DNA from: Novakomyces olei
Taxonomy: Eukaryota; Ascomycota; Novakomycetes; Novakomycetales; Novakomycetaceae
Length of the DNA: 64,000 nucleotides
Direction: 5' to 3'
NCBI GenBank assembly: GCA_016906335.1
Contig: JADEYG010000015.1
Location: forward strand, 1,128,501 to 1,192,500
Every line of letters starts with the position of its first letter. The stretch's first letter is position 1. Positions 10,908-21,236 of this stretch are shown here, piece after piece. The notes beneath the pieces are model-generated. The model was not told the DNA's origin, ran no database searches, and saw only the letters and a program-made list of their open reading frames with translations. A program made the position numbers and the translations under genes.

Positions 10908-12851
10908 TTAGCGTATTGCTTCCAGGCCTATTGCTCGTTCGGATTTAAAAAGGTTTGTGTAAAACCGTGAAGGTTCCCCCAACTTCTCGTCTCTCACTAT
11001 TATCCCTCCGAGCTCGGCCGCTACAAGTTCTTCTTGAGCGATCCCCATTGCGCAGCCAAGTTTTCTGGAGCATTCGGCCTCCGTGATGCAGCCACGACGG
11101 GACTCGGCGATTGCATTGGCTATTGTGCGGAACACGTGCTCCTCAGACCGGCTGGTCAGTTGGACAGTCAGTAATCCGGAACGGAACTCCCGGACTTTTA
11201 GCGGTAATCGTAAATCGTCAAATTTCCGACAAGCCTCCAATAAATCTTGGGGCGAGATCAAGTCTAGAGTAAGCACAAGATGCAAATAAATAAATAACTA
11301 AATTAATTAATACGTACCCACACCGCGAGCCCTATTGTACACAGCCCAAAGGTCAACAAGACTCATAACACCGCCTTCGCTCTTTAAAATTCCAGTGTCC
11401 AGCAAGTATCCGGCCACTTGCTTTGATAGTTCAGAGAGGTAAACCAATTCGCCCTTGCTGCCTCCCGCCATTTCCTTTGTGACTGCGGGAGTGTGTAAAC
11501 CTAACACATGACTGCTCTGAGTTAAAAGCGTTCGAGCTTCCGAATCGGGCTCTTCAGCCTCTTGTGAAGCAGATAGCCGTTCTGCAAAAGACTCGGCCAG
11601 CGCTACCATTTCTTTTGCACAAGCCATGAGCCCATCCAGGTCCTGCATTGCCGTGGAGAGAGTCGTACCGCTGTCCTGTACAAAATCACGGGACCGAAGT
11701 TCCAGACCTTGAATCCCTACCCGTGTCTGTTTAACGTCTGTACTTGGTGTTGAGGCAAAAGAAGCGACTGACTGCCCTACAGGAGTAGACTGACACCATT
11801 CTCTCTCACTCAAAGCAGCTTTAATCTTTGCATAAATTTCACTAGACCCACCAAGACGAAAACTTAATCTTGCAGTGTCTTGTTTCATCGGCACTTGCAC
11901 ACTGTCCCCAACTCGCAATTGTGGTGGCAAATTTGAAGCCATAAGCGGAGCTCCACACATTTCACAAGTCGCCAGTGCCGGATGGTTCTCGAATGTACAT
12001 CTCGCACACACATTACCTGTCCTACTGCAGGAGACTGAAGTTGTACCTGCACCTTTTTTCGTTGGTAAAGCCTGTAATAGTGGGGGATTTGGAGCAGGCA
12101 AACAAGAGGCAAAGAGCTCAGGTTTTGCTGCAATCCCGCAACTGGAACATACTGGCATTACCGAGAGACTTGGAGGTGCAGCATTAGCAAAGAAGCATAT
12201 TGGACAAACCCAGCCCGACGGAAGCCTGGTATCCTCCGGCTGCTGCTGCTGCTGTTGCTGTTGCTGCTGTTCCGGAATCGTTGGTGAAGGTGATAGTGAA
12301 GGTGATACTTTTTGCCGTGGCTCAATCGTAATTGTGATTTTGGGAGACGATTTCAAGAATCGGCCCTAGACAATAAGCATGCTGAAAGAAAAAAAAAATA
12401 AAATAATAAAAACTAAATAATAAAAAATAAAAAATAAAAAATAAAAAAGACACAGAAACACAAACGACAGGGTACGCAAAAGCACAAATAAAGAAGCAAT
12501 ATCACCACTGAAAATAGATAAATAAAACAAATTTAGGCACAAGATCAGAAAAAATAACTATATCCATACCGAATGCTCCACGGCCAAAATATTGTCAAGA
12601 GCGAGCGATATTGACCGCAATGGGGGCGCGTCGGCATCTACATAGCAAAGGCGTAGATTTGTTAAATACACTGATCCGTTTTGTCTGTCGACCACTTTAT
12701 TGGTGCTATTTACAGGTTAGCCTTCAAATGCATGTCTCAAGAAGTACCCGTCATAGAGTCCGACACCAGATCGTACTGAAATTATGCGTTCACCTGACTG
12801 AAGCACTGGCTGCCGCGCTGAAGTTACATCAAGCGGCCGCCATCTGCTCAT
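10908..12851 (-). CDS. VPS36: VPS36, ESCRT-II subunit with GLUE domain and two NZF fingers, 547 aa
   Basis: Exons 12851-12748, 12705-12570, 12365-11318 and 11263-10908 (1644 nt). Vps36 brings ubiquitinated cargo to ESCRT-II at endosomes through its split PH (GLUE) domain and NZF zinc fingers. The GLUE start is MSRWRPLDVTSARQPVLQ, then GLYDG, spliced to NGSVYLTNLRLCYVD. Two C4 fingers follow: CPICFF...CSSCG and CARCTFENHPALATCEMCG, the arrangement known from budding yeast. The C-terminal EAP30 winged helices carry RGVDLISPQDLLEACRKFD across the last splice. A glutamine run (11 Q, CAG repeats at about 12237-12270) precedes finger 1. Intron sizes are 42, 204 and 54 nt. All four phases fit. Metazoan Vps36 lacks the fingers, which supports fungal origin. 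Confidence 0.93.
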
Positions 12852-12938
12852 TCTCGCTCATCACAGTGCGCCTATCTGTAATCTTTATCCTCCATATTAG
12901 TCAGTTGTCGTTCTAGTTTATGACACGGATAAAAGTAC

Positions 12939-12987
12939 GTTTATTTATTCTTTTATTCATTTATTCATTTATTCACTTATTCACTTA
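12939..12987. repeat. Short block of TTTATTCA-type octamer repeat
   Basis: Five or six degenerate copies of TTTATTCA/TTTATTCAC lie just left of the VPS36/DUF7598 divergent region. It is the same unit as the larger array 260 bp to the right. Confidence 0.8.
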
Positions 12988-13244
12988 TGTTGAAATATGA
13001 ATCTATTATCTATCCCCTTATAATTATACACTCGCCCACTCACTCACCGATTAAGACAAATCTACCATGAGTGTCAGTTGTTTGACTTTTTAGCTCTACA
13101 GGAACTCACTCAAAAATACATAGTTATATATATATATAGCCCAAGCGAACCCTCATACCCTTCGAGGGATTCAGCTAAAGCAATCGAGAGTTCCTAATTC
13201 ATTTAATTTACCATAAGAACAAATTCCGACCTATATTAACAACA

Positions 13245-13392
13245 ATTCATTTATTCATTTATTCATTTATTCATTTATTCATTTATTCATTTATTCATTT
13301 ATTCATTTATTCATTTATTCATTTATTCATTTATTCATTTATTCATTTATTCATTTATTCATTTATTCATTTATTCATTTATTCATTTATTC
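13245..13392. repeat. Octamer satellite (ATTCATTT)n, about 18 copies
   Basis: Almost perfect head-to-tail copies of ATTCATTT span about 148 bp. The only visible decay is at the ends (TTCGTTAT on the right). The array sits between the VPS36 start (12851) and the DUF7598-like start (13514). The rest of 12852-13513 holds no gene I can support. Confidence 0.95.
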
Positions 13393-13513
13393 GTTATATT
13401 ATGGTAACTCTATTATTATTACTCAATTGGTTATTCAATGCCCACACATTAAACTATTCTATCATTGGTCTTTGTCCCATTCACAAGAACCGTCGACCTC
13501 ATTGTCTGTCTAT

Positions 13514-14224
13514 ATGGCAAAGTTTGCTGCTGCAGTTTATGTGCTAAATGCCTTACGAATACTCAGTTTATGCTCACTCTCGTGCGCTGTAGCAAGTGCA
13601 GTTTGCATTGTTATTGGTGCGGCACACGAGCATAGCAAGTATGTCTTTGTCATGTTGAGTCAAGGGTTCTATGCCGTTCTTGCCCTGTGTCTTTTTTGTT
13701 CTGAAATCGACTTGTTTACAACCTTCTTCGACAAACACTTGCCCGTACTCGGCAGTGGAGGGAGTCTGGCTGCAACTGCTGCCTGTCAAGCGTTTTTAGC
13801 CCTGTCGGTACTGCAGTATCTTGACATAAGCTTTGCCGGTACTGGCGATATGCGACGTCTGATAATTGCTACGGGCGTTTTGCTTGCAGCTAGCTGCTTA
13901 TTCAATCTCATAACTGTATGCTCTCAGATTAATTTTTTGGAGGTTTCCTGCATTTAAGCCCTGGGCTATTTTTGTTTCTCTCAACGATTTCATTGTCTCT
14001 TGTCTACCTTTTACTGACAAAGAACCAAGTCTCTGGTAACCGAGAACCGAGCACGTGCTATGCGAAACGGAAAACTCAGACTCGTCTCTCCAATGCCGAC
14101 TTCAAAGCCCCAAATGTACGGACCTACCGTGCCAGAACCTGTACACACGGCCCCGGCACCATATAAGCAAAATATTACAATCTCCAGTCCACTATTGCCA
14201 CAGAAACCGCGCCCGCTTTTTTAA
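13514..14224 (+). CDS. Four-span membrane protein, DUF7598-like, 207 aa
   Basis: Proposed exons are 13514-13942 and 14030-14224 (624 nt). Exon 1 encodes four hydrophobic segments (starting at AVYVLNALRILSLCSLSCA) with small polar loops; LFCSEIDLF and the fourth span end at NLITVCSQIN. I recall the fungal DUF7598 integral-membrane family as having this layout: an N-terminal NxIRxL helix, a central SE-x-x-LF motif and a tail with VTxRxxRxxG. Splicing restores LVTENRARAMRNGKL and a proline-rich cytosolic tail (KPQMYGPTVPEPVHTAPAPY). The donor would be GTTTCC, unusual, but the alternative GTATGC donor gives a tail nine residues shorter. The start was set at MAKFAAAVYVLN because the upstream codons fall in repeat-derived sequence. 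Function is unknown. Confidence 0.55.
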
Positions 14225-14752
14225 GAAGGTCTTTGAACATGGCAATATTTTGCATCCGAATGTGCTTGGGTACATGTTCTGAGGCAAAACTGCGATGCTT
14301 TTGTTATTTGTATCTGCTTTTTCTGCATTGTCTGCTTTATCTGCATCGTGTGCATCGTATAGTTTTGGTTTGTTTTTTTCTACGTGTATGCATCATTGGT
14401 TACTCTTTTGACTGGATAGCTTTAATATTGTGCTGACTATCATTTTTATAAATTTTAATGCACGAACATCAAATTGCGTTCGTTCATCCTTGATAAAGGC
14501 CTTTTTGCTTTGTCGTAATCAATACTCGCGCCCACGTAACATTATCGATAACGCGTAGCACGTGACTATCGTTTAATGTAACGGTCGATATTATTATGTA
14601 AGAATTTTATAGTAAATTAACTGCAACGATTGCTTGTCAATCTTATCTCACTAGCCAAGTATTCTAATGTGCCGGTTGATTATCAAATGCGTGGTTCACT
14701 GTTTCTGCCAAAGGCAGCCAACGAGCCTCTTTCTGCCAAAGGGAATGGGAAT
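14225..14752. other. Intergenic region upstream of SUS1
   Basis: These 528 bp lie between two plus-strand genes. They are T-rich on the left and contain an ATAACG/CGTTAT-like dyad near 14543-14557 (TTATCGATAACGCG). No open frame looks coding. The region must carry the SUS1 promoter. Confidence 0.5.
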
Positions 14753-15178
14753 ATGAGCTCTGACAAAGATTCTGAACTGATAAAGCGTGTAAATGAATCA
14801 TTCGTTGACTCTGGAGCTTACGAACGGTACAAGCATTGAGACCTTACCACTCTAACAACTTGTAAAGCATTTCTTCCAGACTTCGAGCAGAACTACAGAT
14901 TTCCGGATGGCAGACTAACATGAAAGAGTTTGCTGCAAGTGAGTTCAATGCTGAAAAGTCTCGCTAACGGAAACCAGAACAACTCGAAGCGGATCAATCT
15001 CTAACGCCGGAAAGGCTGTTTGATGTCCTTATAAACTCTGAAAATTGTACGGTTCTAGTCAAGCATACAGTATCATTAACGAACTTTAGCAAAACTTCCC
15101 TCAGACATCGAGGACAATATACTCGGCATGATACGGGAGTTTTTATACACCGTCGTAAAAATGTCGGACATCGAGTAG
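14753..15178 (+). CDS. SUS1: SUS1/ENY2, SAGA deubiquitinase and TREX-2 subunit, 96 aa
   Basis: Four exons: 14753-14826, 14880-14938, 14978-15046 and 15090-15178 (291 nt). Sus1 links SAGA H2B deubiquitination to mRNA export at the nuclear pore. The spliced protein is exactly 96 residues, as in budding yeast. The helices read SELIKRVNESFVDSGAYER, then LRAELQISGWQTNMKEF, KQLEADQSLTPERLFDVLI, and PSDIEDNILGMIREFLYTVV. These match the family's SG-x-Y-E-x-L, GW and IREFL positions. Introns are 53, 39 and 43 nt with CTAAC or TTAAC close to each AG. No single open frame covers more than a quarter of the gene. Yeast SUS1 is itself notable for having two introns that are regulated by stress. Confidence 0.92.
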
Positions 15179-15277
15179 CCCTCAGCTTGCCTGCGCGTGT
15201 CTACATTCATACAATTAGAATCTATTGTACGCTCAATCTATTAATACAGTCTAGACCAAACGTTATCCCAATCACAA

Positions 15278-17648
15278 CTAAAATTCAAGCGTCTCTGTCA
15301 CGTATACTCCGATAGCTCTCTGGCGGTTCAAGGCCTCTTCGCGTGTAGGCCGAACAGACATTGTAGGAAGAAGAGCGCCCAACTCGCCACGAGAGCTTCG
15401 GTAGAGCTGACCCAAAAGCTGTTGCTTGTTTCTGCCTCCACGAGCTCCCTTGGCTGCGGCAATCTCTTTCTTCCGTTTCTTTAGCATTTCGCTACGTCTT
15501 AAAAGCTCCCCAAACAGCTGATCGACACCAAAACAATGCTTCAAATTGTCTACTGATTCTTTCAATAGCGTCTGTACTGTTTGCAAATCAGAAGCACCGA
15601 AACGACAGCCAGGCAGACCGCAAGCGTCTAAACAGCAATTCATAACGACAAGATAACTGGTTAAGTTTAAGCTTTCCTCTGCACTGGAGACACTGCTCGC
15701 CTCCAAGGCTCTCAAGACTACTTTGTCAGCCAGCAGTTGCAACTGGCTTGCATTCAAATGAGATCGTAATCCTAAAGTTATTTCCTCGTCTACAAAGCTC
15801 TGTAATTGTACGATACACTTTGTAAAGAGCCCTGATGAATGAGCAGCATCACTAGAAATAATAAGCACTAATATCCTGCACAGGATGCTGGCACTCAAAT
15901 CCTTTGCTGAAAACACAATCTTTTCAAATATCTCCTCCCTCGACTGAAGGGCATTTTTGCCAAGCGCAAATTCTTCCGTCTCCTCGATATACCGTACGGA
16001 AAATTGTCCAATATCGCAAAGAAATGTGAGAGTTTTGTGGGGGAAATGCCGCTTGGTATTGAGTTCACCCGAAAGCAAAAGCATGCATAGCAAAGCCGAA
16101 ACATGGGGAAAATATTCGTAAATAAGAACATTGTGCTGAGGTGCGTCCGTTTTGGCATTAGCGTCCCAAAGTTGCTTTTCGCTTCGTTTCTCAATGACAT
16201 TCGCGTCATTTTCTATATCACCGTCTTTCATTGAAGGATTATGACCTTTAAAAACGAACCGGAAAAAAACGTCATCAAAAGAAGAGCCCAAGCTTTTGCC
16301 AAGCTGTTGTAAATTTGTCTCAATCTCTCGCGTCTCCTGTCTAACAGGCAACGCCGGTGCATCCAATCTGTTGGCGATAGAGTCTTTGAAAGACAGACTT
16401 TGGAAAAACTGTTGAACGTCTGATCCAATCAGACGTTCCTGAGACCGGCCTACTTTTTCAATCATGGATCCACCACGGGACGTTTCCGATTCTTTCATTA
16501 GTATTTCCTTCCCCTGCACAGCAAAGACAAGAACTTTTGTTGAGCGATGTTTGCCAGACTGTTCGAGAATATCAATGTAGCTGATCTCTTCCCTTATGGT
16601 ATCAATCTGATTCAACGATAATGTTCTTGGACTAAACAACAGCAGGCTAGATGGTAGAGCTATCGCAATATCTTTGGACGCAGAAAAGGGAAAAACACGC
16701 GAAATAGGGGTATCAAACTCTAGACATAATGCGGATTTATTTTCGCTGTTGCTGGTGCAGTCAATTTTCCGTAATACGTTACCATCAGCAAAATAAAGCG
16801 TTGATCCATGCACAAGACTCTTGCGTGGATCCAGTCGAGATTGTCCCACGTCCAAATTTCGTAAATACGTAGAGGCTGTTAGTTGCGGAGTATTCAATCT
16901 CTCAAGATCAACAGTTCGAGACACCCGCACAGACCCTCCACCCATTATCTGAACAATTCTCGTATTTGTAGATCGATCAATCATATTTTGTACATCATAA
17001 TTGACTGCACCCAGAGGCGGCTCAACCACCGACCTAACCTCAAATTTTGAGGGGCTTGCCAACATATCTGATAGAGAAAATTCGGATATCCTGCCGGACG
17101 CATACCCAACGATTAAATGTTTCCGAGCAGCAGTTCCACTCTCCGTGATAGCAATCAAATTCACGGGGCACGATGCGTGAGAAAGCGGAACCAGGTTCAC
17201 GGGCAATGCGTCTGGATCAGAGTCTCGCCATGCTGTCACTGTGCAATCCATAAAAGACCCATCTGCTCTTATCCGTGCCTGTGCAGAAATGATGCACGTT
17301 TCTTGCTCACTCAGTCTTAATGCCAATAAGCCTCCCGTGAAAATAGTGGCAGGAGGCCTTGGCGACGAGGCAATACATCGCCTTTGCTTCGTCTAATAAC
17401 CGTCAGACTCGATATTAAAAAAATAAAGAGGGATGCTGAAAGTAAAACGAAAAAAAAAAGATTAAAAAAAAAAGAGACCAACTTACGCTATACACATTAA
17501 TGCCTTCATGATCAACTGCCGCCGCAAGTTCATGTGCATTGTAGTCCGCATCTTTTCGCACTGAAACATAGATCTGTTGACTTAAAGGCGGATCATTGCT
17601 GTCGGCTTTGCGCGATACAATCGCTCCCAGCGATCGCCACACCGACAT
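15278..17648 (-). CDS. Large beta-propeller protein resembling Utp8/NOL11 (nucleolar, rRNA synthesis), 758 aa
   Basis: Exon 1 is 17648-17487 and exon 2 is 17392-15278, joined across a 94-nt intron (phase 0). The N-terminal half looks like a weak seven-bladed propeller: an opening LAAAVDHEGINVYS, the splice, then T-K-Q-R-R-C-I-A-S, TVTAWRDSDPD and KHLIVGYASGRISEF. This is the style of NOL11/Utp8 and related t-UTP subunits, which act in RNA polymerase I transcription and early 18S processing. The C-terminal third is helical and very basic near the end (KKRKKEIAAAKGARGGRNKQ), finishing YVTETLEF. I cannot point to a signature that fixes the family, so the name is a best guess. Other WD-like nuclear proteins remain possible. 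Length fits Utp8 (713) and NOL11 (719). Confidence 0.4.
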
Positions 17649-18512
17649 GTTAAACTTTTTGAGCCAGGGCGATGATAATTTATTCTGTGCGATAATAATT
17701 TAATAATAATAATAATAATAATAAAAATATATAAAAATATATTTTTATATAATAATATATATGACAGGGTTATAATATGGATAATATTGGAATTGTAAAC
17801 CACCACTATCGAATTATCCGAATACACGGTGAAGAATATAAAATATATAATACGATTCAAATGCCTATTAAATGATATAATTTGTATAGTAATCCGAAAA
17901 TATAAGGTTTTTATCAAATACAAATTTTCATGTTCGTTTTATTGGTGGAGAAGCCTTCTGGTAGCACGTGACACAGTCGAAGGCAAGTAACCTTACACGC
18001 AGGAATGAATGTGCGGCATTGCCTCACAGTATATCTTGCTTTCCTGGCAAATGCCCCCCATATGCTAATTTTTCGCTTTAGTGCGGCGCCTTGACCGTGT
18101 AATTTTTGGAAACTTTTCAACGCATCATACATTAGAATACTTTATACTAGACACGGTTCATGCTACTAATCAATGGGTAATTGTTCCCAACTGGGGCCAT
18201 GTGGATATGAATATTTGATGCCACGCAGCACCGTCCGCTCCGAATAGACAAACGGTATCCTGAGCTCTGCTAACATATGATTGAAAACCAAAAACAAGAT
18301 GAGTAATATGCCAACAGAGAAATGAATAAATAATTTAAGAAGATGAGAGAAATTAAAACACATCTACAGCGGTTAAAGACGATCGCTAGCCGGCTGAACT
18401 CAAAACTTTTGGAACCGAAAAGATCGTAGAATTGACCAAATTTCAAATACGATAAAAAAAACTAGCCTCTGCAGCCGCTCTTTTACAATGCGATTGTCTA
18501 GCTGTAAAATTT
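17649..18512. other. Intergenic region with two possible small minus-strand ORFs
   Basis: This holds (ATA)n and TA-rich sequence at 17697-17765 and then two short minus frames. The one at 18363-18166 (65 codons) has a hydrophobic start (LKLFIHFSVGILLILFLVF) and an end rich in conserved-looking residues (GIKYSYPHGPSWEQLP). The one at 18132-17914 begins MYDALKSFQKLHGQGAALKR and is basic. Neither matches a family I know, and either may be one exon of a small spliced gene lying between MVP1 and the propeller gene. No clear splice partner was found. Confidence 0.2.
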
Positions 18513-20909
18513 TCAAGGAATCATGATGCTAGCTTCCTGAGCTAGAGACTGCCAATTCGCTTGCTCAAGTTCGGAAAACTTGACCTGCTCTGTCGAATAA
18601 CTCACGAATATTGTTCCAAGACGGTCTTGCTGTAACGTGAAAATAGCCATTTCTTGAAAGACACATTGACGTATAAGTTCATTACGATGCTTCTGCTCTG
18701 CAATTGACCGTGTCTCTTTCTCAACGATGTGATTAACTCGAAGTCTGTCTGCTTCCTTTGCTTTTCCTTTCGCCTCCAGTTCGTTCAGTTTAGATCTATT
18801 GGATTCTATTTTGTGCTCACAGTGCTGTATTGAATCTTTACCGTACACCTCAAGTCGTTCGAAAAGTGCCTGTAAAATGTTAGCATTGAAATAAATAAAA
18901 GAACAAGATGTAACGCGATGAGCTCAGCAAAACAAATGAGGAATTCCTAGACAAAATCGCTATTTAGGGAAGATATACTAACAAACGTATGGATTAATAA
19001 AACCAACGTTTACGAACTTGTAAGAAACAAATAGCAATAAGCCTTACCAACATCGCTGCAACATGATCGCGCTCTGTCTTTAAATCTTCCAAAAAGTTTC
19101 TGTCGTACGATCGCGCCTGTTCCTCTACCAAGTATTGCGCGGATTGCATATGGCGAGAAACAGCATTCAGGCCCGTACTGATATCGGAGTTTGCACGGTC
19201 TCCGTAAAGCCTTTTATATACATCAGGCTCAATCACAGAGTTCATGGCAAGCCCCATTCGCATGAAATCTGCTGCAATTCCTTCTTGCCGACGGAAAATA
19301 CGATCAGCCGATCGGCAGAATCCCCTTTTTAAACATGAGCAAGAACAAGAAAAAAAAAAAAATTTGAGCTTTGCTTACGTAAACGATTCAATCGCAATTT
19401 TGAGCGAACTCCTCAGATTTTTGGCCATTTCGTCAAACGTCTCAGTCGAAGGCATATCTGTTAGATCTATCGAATCGTGCTCGCCAAATTCGTTGCGATG
19501 CTTGTTTGACGTAGCCTTTTTAATCACCAACACGTCCTTGATGTCATTAGTCGGAAATGCTCAATCATCGTTTTTATTCAGCGTTTATTTATATAAATAC
19601 TTGTTCTTGTCCGGGAAATAATACGAAATAAAAGTTTAATACTTACGGTCGGGACGGTGACAAATGTCCTTACGATAGGATCGTTTCTCAGTATCGGATG
19701 GCTCATCACTGCGTTAAGAAAACGCATCAATCCCCGTCGCCTTCGCTCTAAGAACAACGAGTCACCAGAAAGATAGTGCCCATTGACTGTCCAGAGTTAG
19801 TAAAAACGCAAATGCAACGGCCTCGTCATGTGGCGTACCAGTCAAACGTTTGGGGGCTAAGGCATTAGCATGTCAACAGAAATTATATCAAATTGTAATT
19901 ATAAATATATATCAAAAAATAAAAAAGATTGGAGACACTTACGAAGTATTGGCACTCGCCGGAAAGGGTATCGCTTTATAAGCAGTTCCCCAAGCCAGAA
20001 GAAATCGCTATAGCGCCGCACAACTTCCGAGCCGTATTTTCTGCTTTTAACGGTGTAATCAATGTGACGAAACATGGGCAATCCGCTTTTTTGAGGAACA
20101 ATATGGATTATGATATCGTCGCGATCCACCAAGGCAGCATTAGCCGCCTCCATTATTTTTGTTTCAGCATCTCCCAAGTCATTGCTCCGCCCGTTATGTC
20201 CATTACTGCCGGAATGATCTGAAAATTCCAAAAGATTGCTTTTCCGTGGCCCTCCGGCCGGTGCGGAAGTTGCAGTTGCAGCAGTCGGCGAAGCTCCAGA
20301 ACGCCAAGGGTCATTTTCTTCTGCGGGTACTGTAAAAGCAGCAGGCGTATGACCTTCACGAAACTGCGGCACGGGTAGAGCTAAAGGTTAGAGAGGGGTA
20401 ATAAAAAACCATATCAATTAGAAAGAAATTTTAGATAGAAAAACGATGAGCGGGAGAGTCAATGTACAATTAATCTTTTCCGAGAAAGCAGCCAGGCTGA
20501 TCTCGTATCCCTCCTGCGCCAATCCTGTCAGAGCGAGGGCCACGTAAAATTGTCCAAGGCTAATATCGAGTTCGTCTCCCGAGCCCGGAGGAGACACGAT
20601 ACTGAGGATCTTCTCCACTGTGTGCCCAGCCAGTCCCGCCGACAGCACTAAATCTCGTAAAGACGAAAGCGCCAGTTTGACGTCACCGTTTTCATCGGCC
20701 TTGACGGCACGTCGTTGGTAAATTTGGTCGTACGCAGAGGGCACACGGCCTTTGTCTGTGCGGGTTAGTTTGTCGTGCCAAGCAAGTGCAGTACTTAGAA
20801 TCTCCAAAAAATCGCCCAATTGAGGCGCGTTTGAGCGTCTCGGCGAGAATGAGTGGGATCCATCACTGTCCTCGGCAAAGAGATCGCTCGCAGACGAGAC
20901 AGTACTCAT
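18513..20909 (-). CDS. MVP1: MVP1/SNX8 sorting nexin (PX-BAR), 609 aa
   Basis: Seven exons: 20909-20468, 20380-19943, 19856-19839, 19786-19647, 19536-19379, 19324-19048 and 18869-18513 (1830 nt). Mvp1 forms retromer-independent tubules that recycle cargo from endosomes. An EH-like N-terminal domain is followed by a linker with NDPWRSG and then the PX domain. The PX domain carries the PI3P-binding RRYSDFFWLGELLIKRYPF and, through an 18-nt micro-exon, PPKRLT. FLERRRRGLMRFLNAVMSHP and TFVTVPTD continue it. The BAR region starts near ADRIFRRQEGIAADFMRMG and is helical to the end. Introns are 87, 86, 52, 110, 54 and 178 nt; all phases fit. The micro-exon encodes the conserved LPPKRL loop, so skipping it would spoil the lipid pocket. 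Confidence 0.9.
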
Positions 20910-21236
20910 TTTGCTCCAAAGCCGCACCAAAAGGAATACGCAACGTGATTGACAGCCGTATGTATTATGACATATATACACAATATGTGTAATGGGATAA
21001 TTATTATTTGGACACGAGCGTGATGATAAGTTAAATGATAATTCATAATTAATGATAATAATTCATAATTCAGAAATAATTTATAATTCATAATTAATGA
21101 TAATCCATAATTAATGATGAAAACAATATTTGAATAAATAAAATAATCATGGCGCAATTACAGTGTACATTTTATACACCATTTAGTCCTGAGGATATAA
21201 TTTATAAAGATTATTTCTTTTTAAATTGCAATATAT
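20910..21236. other. Divergent intergenic region with TTCATAATTAATGATAA-type repeats
   Basis: This separates MVP1 and the SET gene, which are divergent. Between about 21034 and 21115, four or five imperfect copies of an AATTCATAATTAATGATAAT unit occur. A separate ACATATATACACAATATGTGT dyad lies near 20968-20990. The rest is AT-rich promoter sequence. Confidence 0.6.

Noticed and set aside
11875-12369. Plus-strand open frame of 164 codons with a cysteine run
   Set aside because: Antisense to VPS36; the cysteine run is the reverse reading of the glutamine repeat.
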